Shown: in pieces, positions 1-12,400 of the stretch
Position numbering within the stretch: position 1 is the stretch's first letter
Layout: each line of letters opens with the position of its first letter
NCBI GenBank assembly: GCA_963082875.1
Contig: OY720097.1
Span: 8,130,501-8,194,500 of the forward strand
Source of the DNA: Corella eumyota
Taxonomy: Eukaryota; Chordata; Ascidiacea; Phlebobranchia; Corellidae
Length of the DNA: 64,000 nucleotides
Direction of reading: 5' to 3'
Notes under the pieces: generated by a model
The model's input: only the letters and a program-made list of their open reading frames with translations
Told to the model about the DNA's origin: nothing
The model's database searches: none
Translations under genes and position numbers: made by a program

Positions 1-401
1 TTTTTGTGTGGTTCATATAAGATGTTAAAACAAAGCAACAACTTGGCGTTAAGTCAGTTTTACTGCAAAACAAAATAAATTACAAAACAGTAAAAGCAAA
101 ATAAAAAGCGTTATGAGGTTCTACTCACAGTATTTAAACAGTACGGACACTAATTTAACAAATTACAAAATTGAAGAGACTTCTTGAAATTAAGTCATTT
201 TTTGTAATAAAAAACGCTTATATGCAATACAACATACAAAAAAAAATAAATAAAATGTTGTGTAAGGTTAAAATATATTTACTATTATAAGCGCATAAAA
301 AGTCATGTAATAGTTAAGCAGTTCATTAGAAACAACATAAAATATACTTTAAATAAATTTAGAAATAAAAAAATTGAAAAAACATGAAAATAAAAATGAT
401 T
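1..401 (-). other. Dachsous 3' UTR / downstream flank
   Basis: AT-rich sequence after the Dachsous stop with no open frame of note. I see no minus-strand AATAAA (TTTATT on the + strand) here, so the transcript end probably lies outside the window or uses a variant signal. Confidence 0.5.
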
Positions 402-3400
402 TTACACGTGGACCATTCGCTCGGGAGATCTGGACTTGAGATTTGATTCATCCGACCTAGTTTGAACGACTCCGCGACTCGACCCTGAATGATTCGACGA
501 AGAGTATGTATTCTTTCGCGGTTGGTCAGGGGTCCAACTCAGCGAGGTATTCGTCTTCGGTCCCCCGTCGCTTCCATGTCGCGATATAGCGTAGGAATAA
601 GGAGGGGGAACACCTGACGGGTGATTGCGCAGCGGGGGGGTGTTAGACTGATAAGTGGGGTTAGGTCTTAAATATAAACCGTTTCTGGGTATATACCCAA
701 AGTCCAAGTTCGATTTATCAGACCCGGGCGACGTGATTGGAATTGGCGCCGCCAAGTGGCCATTTTGTTGAGGTACGGTTGTGAGCAAAGGTGGGGGCCG
801 GGCGCCAACGGGTTCCGATAATATGGAAGACGAGTTGCTGGCACGGCTCCCAGAGATACTGGAGGTTAAAGGCTTTGGAACGTAAGTTTGTTGTGCAGCT
901 TGCCTTATAGCAGCTGACTCTTCGCGCAAACGGGCGATATCGGAAAACACACTTGTCAGAGACTGAAACTCGGGAGTCCAATCCTTTAAGTGGTCATTAA
1001 GTCTCTGGTGGTTCGGCGAGGGCTCAAACTCATCTAGAGAGCGTAAAAACACTGGCATTGTACCAACAATGTCTTCGTGGTCTTCGCCCAAACTGTCGAT
1101 AGCTGGCGCCATATCTTCACCACCACCGCTAAGTTGGTCGATGGTCTGGGGGGAGTACGATTCCGCCCTGGCCTCCTCGTGGTCGGTGACATGGCTCACG
1201 CATGAACTCTGCGCATCGGACACGGAAGAATGGGATGTGACGACTGCATCTTCCGACATGTGATCCGATATAATGTCCTAAGATTAGGAAAATAATATTA
1301 TAGTACTATGTAAACATCAGTTTAATAACAGAGGTAAGAAAATGCAAAATGTGTACATTTTTAATGCAGATTTTGGGCTTATAATAACCCCCCAATACAG
1401 AAACTTTAAAATAGCAAATTCTACACAAACCTGTTGAATTCCGGAGTCTGGAACTCGTGCGAGCTTTCCAGGTATCAGGGAGGTAGAAGAAGATTGTCCT
1501 TCGGAGGATGGAGTAACGGAGGTGATCTGGTTGACTTCGTCGTCTTCTGCGGATCCGTCGTTGCCAGTGTTGTAAGGTTGTTTACGAGAGACGGGAACTC
1601 TCCGGGTCGTATCCGGATATATTGGACCTAAAAATATTCATTTTTAATGTTTTTTACAATATGAATTTTAAAGTGTTTGTGTTGGACATAAGCAATCCAA
1701 AAACATTATATATAAGTTTTTTTTTTACAAACTTGGATATAGAACACAATATTAACAAAATGGCAATTATAAAAAATGCTGTAGGCAATTGTTATTATTA
1801 TTGTGTTCTTATTACCTTGGCTGTTGAACGAAGTGTTGTTGGGTAAGTTTTTCTTTCCGTTGGTCACCAGGATTCCGTTTGACTTATTATTATTACCGTG
1901 GTTCGCTTTTCGAAGCTGCAAAAATATTAATTTTGTTTAATTTTTTTCGGTTTATGTAATTCGATCACAAAAATATTCAATTACACTTAAAACACATTAA
2001 CGAAATTTGAATAGTATATAGTGCTAAATGACAGTATAATGCATTCAATACGCCGGTAAAAAATAATTAAAAAAACTACCTTGTAAAAAAATTAAAAACT
2101 ACCTTGTAATCTTCGCCAGCCCCGCTTTCATTATTCGAAGAATGATTTCCTTTATTTTCCTTTCCATTTTTGGAAGGTAAATCATACATAACTGGTTCTT
2201 TTACATTAGTTTTGTTTGCATTATTTGCATTCCTAAAAAATACATTTAACAGTTAAGTAATGCTTTTAAATACTTTGATTTACTCGCCAATTACAATATA
2301 CAAAATCCAAGTTAATAACCATTTCACAGAAAAAACTTTGGACCACTTGTACTTAACAGTTCATGGAAAATCTTAGGTCCGTGAAGTACCAGAGAGAATT
2401 AGCCAGGACCGGTAAATACAATAGAAAATTAGCTAGGACCGTTAAATACGAGAGAAAATTATCTAGGACCGCATTGTATAAAAGTTTTTCTAAGAACCTT
2501 AAAGTACAAGTGATCCAAAACTTTTTTTAATTTTTATTTCTTACCTAAATGCCCTCTTATTTCTCCAATGTTTAACGCCAAGAAAAATGATGATAATGAC
2601 AACAATTCCAATAATAGTTCCAAACACTGCAGATAGGACTAATACTTCTTTGGCAATAGGAGGAGTGCCTGAACAGAAAAATGTTTTCTCAAAATTTGTT
2701 TTAAAATAAAAAATAATATGAATATTTTAATTGTTTAAAGTTGTTATTAATATAAAGAACCCAACTTTATTAATTTATTATTTTAATTTTTTTAAATTGT
2801 ACAAACTTACCGGTGATTTCAACTGTAATAATAGTAGTCACTTTTTCTTTCGTCGACATTGCGGTAAGCATCAATATTCTAGCATTACCGCTGTTAATTG
2901 CCTGTGTTAAAGTTATTACTCCTGACGTTCGGTTAATGGCATAACCTTCAGCGGTTGGCTCGGTAAAAAAGTACTGAACTTCGCCATCTAAACCAAAATC
3001 TTCATCTTTTGCGTTGACCTATAGAAATATAGTTTCTTAGGTGTAGAGTTGTACAAAATGTAGCATAAAGTATAGGGACTATGTTCTTTTAAAATGCACA
3101 ACAGGAACATTTAAAAAATTATTATTCTTTGGGTTAAAGACAAAATTACTTTTTTAACGTTTTCACATTTAGTTAAGTAATACTTTTTAAACATATTTCA
3201 AGACATATTAAACGTGATTAAAAAATTTAAAAAAATCAAAAAAACAGTGTTTAAAAAAATGTGGTACTTTTAATCTATAATTTTGTTTTTACCTAAAAAT
3301 TTTTAAAAAATTTAAAAATTTCAAAGGTAAACCAAAAATTGGAAAATATTCGAACAAATAAAATTACCTGTCCAACAACGTAGCCTACTGGCGATCCGTA

Positions 3401-6400
3401 TGGCACCAAAAAGTTAAATCCACCAGCATTGTTTACTAAATACTGAAACTCTGGTTTAAATTCGTCAACTGGTAAAACACTGACCGTGATTGGAATCGAA
3501 TCGACGCTGGAACCTTGTTTGTCACGTGCCGTGACGTCAAAGCGAAATTGACGACATTTCTCGTAGTCCAAACTGCAAAAGAAAATATTGATAATAAGGA
3601 AAAAAAATTACATTTACTACCAATAAAAACTCTAAAACTACAAAATAGTTACATAAAACTAAAAATATAAAACTGAATTATTTGGTAAACCTAAAAATTA
3701 CTATAAATTTTCAAAAAACGATCCAAAACATAGATTGAAATACATTTCTTCAAAGAAATTAAAGTTGACTTACTCTATAGTAGCATACACCTCTCCAGTA
3801 TTAGGTACAATATGGAACATGTCGTACGCTTTTAAGCACGACGATCCGATCGTTTCAGACCGGTCACGTGATATGGCGTAAATCACTTGACCGAATTCGC
3901 CTCCGTCGCCGTCGGTCGCTGAAACGCTGAACAGCGTTACGTTTGCCTTTGTGCTCTCTCGCACGTCCTCCTGTGGCAGGAAAAATAATTTAGATATAAT
4001 ATTTAAAAAATTGTAATTGCTTATAACCGAAAATCATTTAATCGAAAACTAAAAATTTAAAAACGAAATTTTTCACAATTTTATTACATATTTTTTTTAG
4101 AAATTAAGGAACATTTCCTAGTGGGTTGGGGTAAACAAGGGTTAATAGAAAATGTCATTATCGTTATCGGTAAATGGAGTTTTTGGTAAAATGTCTATGG
4201 GTAAACTGCTTTACATGACACTCATTTTATTCGAGCAACAATTTAAAAGTAAAGTACCTGTCTGAACGAGCCGACAAGCTCAGGGAAAAATTCGTTGACG
4301 TCACGAATATCAACACTGACGGGAACAGTAGAAGAACGAGCTATCAACGAATTTCTGGAGTCTGATGTCTCGACTGTTAATTCATAATGCGACTTTGCCT
4401 CAAAATCAACAAACTGCAAAAAAATAAGTTATATTAAAAAGCTAACCAACTTACTGTGCTTAAGTAGTTATCAAAATTTTGCCGATCGTAAGTTAGTATT
4501 ATAAATATAACTAAAATTAAAAAAAGAGATATTTATTTATTTTTTTTTAATCTTAACATTTATGTTTAGCTGTCTTTTTTATGCGTTAATACTATTTACT
4601 TACCTTGGCAATAAGAAGAACACATCCAATACTGGAAGGAACACAATCAGTTAACTCAAAAGCTCGGTCGTCGTTTCCAGCTATTATTTTAAACTTAAAA
4701 TCTGAGGAACTATCAGCATCACTTGCATACATCTACGAAAAAGTAAATTAATCAAAAATGAAAAACTTGTGAATTACTGTTGGACTATACCAATAGTTTA
4801 TATATAATGAAGGTTAGTGGACGATATATATGCAAATGTGTAAGAATATACATAATAGAGCATAATGGGCGCGATATATTTGTAAATGTCTAAGTTTTGA
4901 CCTTTAAATAACAAATAATTTAGGCCCGTATGGCAAGCTATCGACTAGTTAATATTAATACCAAAAAAAATCGTTTCTTTAGCAACCGTTTAAAACTTTT
5001 AGCGTCTATAAAATTCATGATTAGTAGTCTAGTAACCAAACATGTGACATGAGTTTAGAATGTTAAACTTACTTTAAGAACGGGTTTAGGCATTCTAGGT
5101 TGATTGTCAATAGCAATAATTTCGTCAACAACTCCGTGGTATTCAGGTTGGTTGAATCGGGGTTGATTGTCGTTTACATCAAGTACATTAATCACCAAAC
5201 TCGCGTTGCTAATAAATAAGAATTGTAATAATTAGAAATTATGCTGAGTGTTAGGTTTTTATTGTGAGAGTTTATTAATTAAGATGATAACTTCTTGTTA
5301 GTGAAAAAAAGTATAAAATGCTTTAATTTTATTTTAACACCAAAAAATTAGTTTTTAGATAATATTTTATGAACAAAACTGTGATTTTATAAAGTAAAAT
5401 AAAAAAGCATAATAATTTTCCATTAAACACCGTTATCGTATATTTACCTGCTTAGTTGAGGTACCCCACGGTCAAGCGCTGATACAGTCAAGGTATAAGT
5501 CCTAACACTTTCCCGATCTAACCTATTTGCCACTAAAACCTCTCCTATTCTCTGTGTGCCAGCACCCTTTATTGTCCTAATCTTAAACGCGTCACCAATA
5601 TTGCCCGCCACTATCTCGTAATAAATGTTGCTGTTTTCGCGGGCGTAATCGGCGTCAGTTGCCGTCAAATTTGCAATGGAAGTCTCCTTTGCTACATCCT
5701 CCAAAGCCAATACTTCGTATTTTGCTGGGTTGAAGACAGGTTCGTTGTTGTTAATGTCTGTAATCTGTAAGTAAAATATTAGTTAATAAATTGTGGTAAT
5801 AATTTAATTCACAGCCAAAATATTAAACAATGTTTGAATTTAATAAAACAAAATGAATACATCATCAAGAAATTTTGTTATAAAACCATTGCCTATACAG
5901 CATTTCTACTTCATTCAAAACATTTTCTACACGACTATAACATTAAATCTTTGTTTTCACCTGACAGTATAATTTAAATCACAAACCTCAATTCTAACAG
6001 AAACCGATTGAGATAGTGGTATATCACCATTGTCATAAGCAACAACATGAAGATTATAAACTGTTGATTGTGGGTTCAGAGCTTCACTAACGTTCGTGTA
6101 AATCACCCCTAAAAAAATTTATATATGTTATATTAATACATTATTATAAATTAAAATTTATGTTACACTAAAAAAATAAAAAAAAATAAATAAAAAAATG
6201 TATTTACTTATGTAATTGAATACCATATTTATAATGGATCATAGTGGACAATATATTTATGTTCAATTTAAAGGCCTTAAAAAATAATAAAAGTGCTTTG
6301 GTCTTGAGTGGGTAAATTATCACAAGCAAATATTAGTTGTGAGTTGCAACCATATCAGGACAAGTATTTTTAATTCTTTTTTAAGCAATGAATCAAATAA

Positions 6401-9400
6401 TTTGTAATTAACCCAATCTTTATAGACCCCAGAAAAATTATCTTACCAGTTTCCGGGTCAATAGCGAATGTTAACTTGTTTGGTAAAATGCTCTCAAGTC
6501 GGTAAAACACTTTTCCATTTTTACCCGAATCTAAGTCAGTAGCATGTACAGTAAGAACTGTTGTATTAACTGGTGCTAACTCGTTTAATTTAACCTGTTT
6601 AAAAAAACAAGGTTTAAAAATAGAATAACAAAGTCATTACAAAAATCATACTAAAAAAAATACAAAATATGCCTTAAAACTATGCAAAAGTTATATAGTT
6701 TGAAGGTAATTTTAGTAACACGTATGTATAGGATTTTTGTGTTTGGGTCTGGACGTATTAAAAACTTTAAAAAAATAAACAGTTTTTATACATTAACATT
6801 ACTCTACTAACATTTTAACACAGCCATTTCACCGAAATTTAAGAGCAAGGGAGTTAGGGTAAAAGAAGGTTAATAAAAATTTTTACTGTCAGTAAAATGA
6901 CGATTTTACAAAAAAACAAAAAGTTTTCGGTAAAATGTATAACAGGTAAAAACGATTTTTGGTGATATAACAGAAACCCAATACTTACATCATATGCTTG
7001 TTGGTCAAATATAGGTTTGTTATCATTTTCGTCTGTGACGTAAACAATTATTTCTTTTTCGTCAGTATGTTGTGTGTCACTTGCTCGTACAATCAAGTTG
7101 ATCTTTTCAACTTCCTCAAAATCGAGGGCTTTCATGAGGTAAATACTACCACTGTGTCTAAAATCAAAATACAATTTGATGGTTTAAATGAATTATAATT
7201 TTTTCTCAATATTGTTGTTTACATTTAAAAGTTATTAATTATAGGAACCAAAAACAAGCAAACATAACAAAAAAGTTTTAACAGTGTTTTACCCTTAACA
7301 ACACCTTTTTTAATGTAATTTCAATTTTAAAATGATCTTAATTTTTTTTAATTCCATTTACCGAACTTGGGATCCCAAGCTTATAAGCAAACCCTATTTA
7401 TAAATTTCACAGTCCAAAAACGATGTAAACATATTGAAATAATTGTTAACATCTTAAAGTTAAAAACTAACCCGTTTATGCTGAAATAATTGCCCGGATT
7501 CCCCACTTCGGGTTTAAAATCGAAAGTGATGAGAGGTTTGCTGTCAAGGTCGTTCGCCGTGACTGTCGTCAGAACGGTTCCCAACTCGACGTGCTCGCTG
7601 ATCCGAATCGGTTCACGTGACACGGACAAAGTAGGGGCGTGGTCGTTGGTGTCGACCACGGCGATTTCGACGGTGCAAGTCCCGGTACGACGAATCGGAT
7701 CCCCGAGGTCGGTGGCGTGAAGCACAAGTCGGTATTTATCATGAATCTAAAACAAAATAGAAAACAATATTTAAAAAAAATAACTTACGACATAATGCTT
7801 ATAATCCTAAATATTGTCACAGGACTTGCCTCTCTGTCCAGCTTCAGTGCAGTTTGAATAATTCCGGTCCTTTCTCCTATCTCGAAGGCGTTGTCCAGGT
7901 TCCCGGAGCTAATGTGGTACCGGACCTCCCCGTTGTTGCCCGAATCTGCGTCGTGTGCCGCAACCTGTTAAAAAAACAATAATTTGTTTATTCAAAATAT
8001 AAGTAGAAAGTAGCATTAGTTTTAATCCAAAAAAATTGATCTTACCAATGACATAATATATTATTAAATAACATTACGTGGCTTAAACATTGTCAAAAAA
8101 AATCTTGATTTTATAAATATCTTACTTGTAGCACGAAGAAATTACTTCCCAGTTCCTCCCAGGCTTCGGTGGCTATTTTATCCTGAGAGAATTTTGGTGC
8201 ATTATCGTTTTCGTCGAACAAGTTAATGTAAACAGTTGAATGACCAGCGTGCATGGTCGAAAATGGTCCATTTCCAATTGTAGCTGATACGATTAGGCGA
8301 ATGCTAAAAAAACAAAAAAAAATAAAGTTAAATTAAAAAATTAGTATTGTACGTCTAATAAATAATCGTTAGAAATAGTTTTATTGAAAAATAGCAAAAA
8401 TGATACACTTTTTAAAGTTCAAGCATTAATATAAAGTAATGATTTTCGAAAAATGATTAAAATTTAAACTAATTTTTGGCAAACAGTTTTATCCATGCTA
8501 TAAATCTAAACAAAAAAAGTAATAAACGATTACTTGGGTTGGGTCTCATAGTCCAATAAATTCGGTTGGGAAGCTTCGATCATACCATCCCTCAACATCG
8601 AGAAAGCTCCTTGTTCGTTTCCAGACACAATATTGTAAACAACATCCTCGTTTGAACCCTCCCCGCCTACAAGTGAGGCGCGAACCTGAAAAAAAAAAGT
8701 TTTTTGTTGCATTAGTAAAATAAAATTTAACCCATAGTTTTTAAGCAATTTTTTGTACTTAGTACCAACAAAAAGTAAAGTTGTTAAAATTTATTCTAAG
8801 TATAAAGATTAAATTAATATTAAATCATTTTTTTTATTAAAAGAAAAAAAATTTTGCATAATCGAAATTTTATCAAAATTTGATTATAAAAATTAGAATT
8901 TTTATTTATATGGTTAGATACCTCAGTCACGTGATATCCCTGCTGTACAGTTTCCGACATCATAACCTCGTAAGAAGTACGGTCGAACTGAATGTACGCA
9001 AAATTTACATCCCCACCAACTTTAAAAAAAATAAATAAAAAAAATGAAACTACACTTTTAGCAAAACACTAATTGTTGTGAGCTAAAACTATATCAATTT
9101 TAAAACTGTTTAATAACTTTAGTTAAATTATTTTTAGGTCACTTATTTACTGAACTACACATAATCAAAATTTATACAATTAAATACAATTTCCTTACTT
9201 ATTGTTATTTCTAGCACGGCGTTAGCAGACCGCGGTGGATTTCCATCATCAGTTGCAGTAATTTCAACAGAGTAAGGGGTTGGTAGGTCGTTAGGTATTG
9301 GTTTATTTGTTCTAACATAACCATGTACTGGATCGATCGTAAATAAACCGTCAACGAAGCTCTCGTTAGCAAAACTAAATCATTTTTTATCAGTTTATTT

Positions 9401-12400
9401 ATAATTTTTGGTTGTTTAAGATTACGTTTTTTGACTAAGATTACGTTTTTTGACCAAAAAAACAAATTGTTATGCAATTAACAATTTTATGTGTCCAATT
9501 AGATTAACATGATTTTCTTATTATAAAAAAAATAGTTTGTTCTAAAAATAAGCAAAAAACACAATTAATATAATCAAACAGCCTATGTGGTATTAGCATT
9601 AAAATTGTAGCAAGTTACGCAATTAGTGAATATCATATTGCAAATTACCTGTATCTAATTTGCCCATTTGCACCAACATCGGCATCTGAAGCGCTTACAT
9701 GTCCGATGTTAACTCCCGTGAAAACACTGCGGGAAATATTCACTCGGACCAAACTTTTGACAAAGATAGGAGTATTATCGTTTACATCAGTTACTGTGAA
9801 AATAAAAAGAAGTTAAAATTAAAAATAAAGTTTTAAAATGTATGAAAATCAATTAATAAATATATATAACTTGTAAAAAAAGTTTTAAGCCGCTACAAGT
9901 AGAAACATACAAAATTAAGCAAATGTACTGAGTTAAAAATTACTTTTTCTAACAAAACTATTTTCTTACCATTCACAACGATTGGTACGCTCGTGCTTCT
10001 TGGCCCATAAGGAGCCGAATCGATTGCAGTGACTGAGAAAAAATACTGTGATCTCGTCTCAGCGTCTAACACCCCAGCAGTGGTTATTACACCGGTGGTC
10101 GAATCAATTGAAAATAAGCCATTGAGAGTTGACGAGTCAGCCTTAGTTGAAGGTTTAATGTAATAACTTAACTCACTGTTTAGACCTTCGTCTGCGTCCG
10201 TTGCTCTTACCGTTATAACGTATTGGCCTCTGAATAAATAAAGTAAAATGGTTAATAAAGCAAAATGTGCCCTTTAAAAAAAATGTTTAGAATTAAAAAT
10301 ATATTTATCGTTAATTTATTTTAACTTAAAAGAGAAATAGTAAAATTTTTGTTAATTTTTTTTAATTCGATTTTTTAACATTCAGTTTAAACATTTTTTA
10401 AGTTCTAAAATATAAACAACTTACTTTACTAAACCTTCCTCTACTGCACCGTAATAAGAATCCTGCAAAAACTCGGGATCGTTGTCATTGAAATCTAAAA
10501 CAATCACTTCAATTATTCCAAAATTGGAAAGTGATTCAGTCAAGCCATGGTCTTTCGCCTCTATTTCTAACCGGTATGAGGCGGTTATTTCTCGATCTAG
10601 CTGCCTAGTCATGTTTAATTCACCAGTCGTTGGGTCGATGTAGAAGTTTCCAGCAGAATTACCATCTAAAATTAGCATAAGTAGGTCAAATGTTATAACC
10701 TTTTTTTAGTATAAAATATTCTTTAATATCTATATATAAAAATTGAAAAGCCATTATGTTTTTTTGAAAATTTTTAATGACTGGGACATACTTTAGGCCA
10801 CAAATTAACATATCAACATTGTACTCTTTGTATGGACGACCTACCTACTATACTGTAAGTTATTCTTGCGTTTTCTCCTTCATCTTTATCAAAAGCAACT
10901 ACTGTATGAATTACTTCAGGACCAAGTGCGTATTCCGGAATTTCTAATCTCACTAATATAGGTGGCTCCGTAGCGCTATCTAACGGACTAAACATTGGCG
11001 GGTTGTCGTTGATATCGCCGACGTCAATGTTGACAATACACCAGTCATATAAAGATGGAAAAGAACCGTCTTGAACATATACTACAAAAAAATAATATAA
11101 TTGTAATAAAAATTGGTGTATGTTGTAAAAAAGCTATTTTATAAATAAACTAAGTTAGAAAACAGCATAGTAAGCTACAGAATAGCCAAAACATCTGTTT
11201 TGATAAGATTTTATACTTTTAAAATTAAAAAAAAAATTGATCTTGAAATAGACATAACATAAATTGCAACACAACTTTTAAACTAACATTTTACAAAAAC
11301 TATTTATTTCACCTGTTAACTGATATGAACTGGTTTCTTCTCTATCTAAAATTTTATTAGTTGTAATAATTCCACTGACAAGATCGATAGTAAATGGTGA
11401 AGCAAAATTGCTTTGTTGTAAGGAATAAGTTAGTTCGCCATTTATACCTGAAAGAAATCAAGATACAAAGTAAAATATAGATATTTATGATAAAGATTAT
11501 CAGTCGATATAATATATGTATTTATGTCCAATTTATAGGCCTCTAAAAATATACCCTACTATTTTTAATGCACGGGTAAATTATCTTGGGAATGAATAAG
11601 TTACAAGTTAAGACCATATTACAACAATTAAAATGCAGCCTGTAGGGCGAGCAATCTAACAGTATACTTAATTAATTAGTAAGTTAACAACAGCAAAATT
11701 TTTACCAGAGTCTTCGTCAAATGCAGTGACTTTAGTAACGATGGCACCGGACAGTAAACCTTCACTAACTTGTGCGTTGTAAGACGACCGCTCAAAATGG
11801 GGTGTGACGTCATTTACATCCATCACAAATAAGGTAAGAGTCTGTAAAAATTTGTTAAATTCGTGTTAAAAAAAATCAAAGAAAATTTTTTTAATAATTT
11901 ATAATAACAGTAACATAAATACGAAAGATGAAGGCATATTTTCGATTTATGAAAACCATGATATTATTTAATCAAAATCTATACAATCCAAACGTTAAAC
12001 TTTAAACTAATAACTAAGAGTAATATAAATTAGTTCTTTTTATTTTTACCTGGTAAGAAGTTAGTTGATTTTTTGCGGATAAATCACTTGCCGAAATATT
12101 AAGAATGTGAAAAGCAGAAATCTCATAATCAAGTTGTTTTCTTAATGTGATAACACCTACAAATTTTATTAAGAACTTATTAAGTTAAAAATCACAAGTA
12201 TCAGATTGTAAATACCAACTAAATACTAATATATTTATTAATTTATTATATTAACATGTGACTTATAGTTCACTAAATACTTTAAAAATAAATATCGTAG
12301 AAGTGGGTATACTAATTACTGATGCCTTTTTGACCTTTATTTTTTATTCACATTGTTTTTGCAACAATTTCATTTAAAAATACCTGAGGTCGAGTCGATG

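Larger units (their letters stand above)
402..2668 (-). other. Dchs: Dachsous exons 49-53: membrane helix and cytoplasmic tail
   Basis: Exons: 2545-2668, 2103-2232, 1816-1915, 1431-1627, 402-1277. Exon 49 encodes the helix VLSAVFGTIIGIVVIIIIFL, followed by basic stop-transfer residues (KHWRNKR). Exons 50 and 51 are Asn/Lys-rich and look disordered. Exon 52 ends in ARVPDSGIQQ. Exon 53 (292 codons incl. stop) holds an acidic segment, the block DWTPEFQSLTSVFSDIARL around residues 3194-3212, a Pro-rich stretch with PPPYSY, and the stop at 402-404. The PPPYS sequence contains a PPxY core that could bind WW domains, as Hippo-pathway proteins do (inference). Confidence 0.85.
2811..12156 (-). other. 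Dchs: Dachsous exons 26-48: repeats EC15 (second half) to EC27
   Basis: Exons: 12050-12156, 11706-11841, 11313-11447, 10845-11081, 10425-10665, 9970-10229, 9649-9793, 9199-9374, 8922-9019, 8534-8685, 8126-8303, 7830-7964, 7472-7746, 6989-7157, 6447-6594, 5987-6108, 5448-5764, 5073-5208, 4604-4732, 4258-4413, 3774-3970, 3368-3572, 2811-3018. Repeat ends: EC15 DVNDVTP, EC16 DINDNPP, EC17 DFNDNDP, EC18 DVNDNTP, EC19 GGDVNFAYIQF (degenerate), EC20 DENDNAP, EC21 DTNDHAP, EC22 DENDNKP, EC23 DINNNEP, EC24 DVNDNQP, EC25 DVNEFFP, EC26 LPVDEFKP (degenerate). EC27 is the membrane-proximal repeat. Exon 37 uses a GC donor. Confidence 0.82.

Noticed and set aside
718-981. Open frames overlapping Dachsous exon 53 and other exons in other frames
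   Set aside because: They are shadows of real coding exons; codon patterns and homology follow the cadherin frame.
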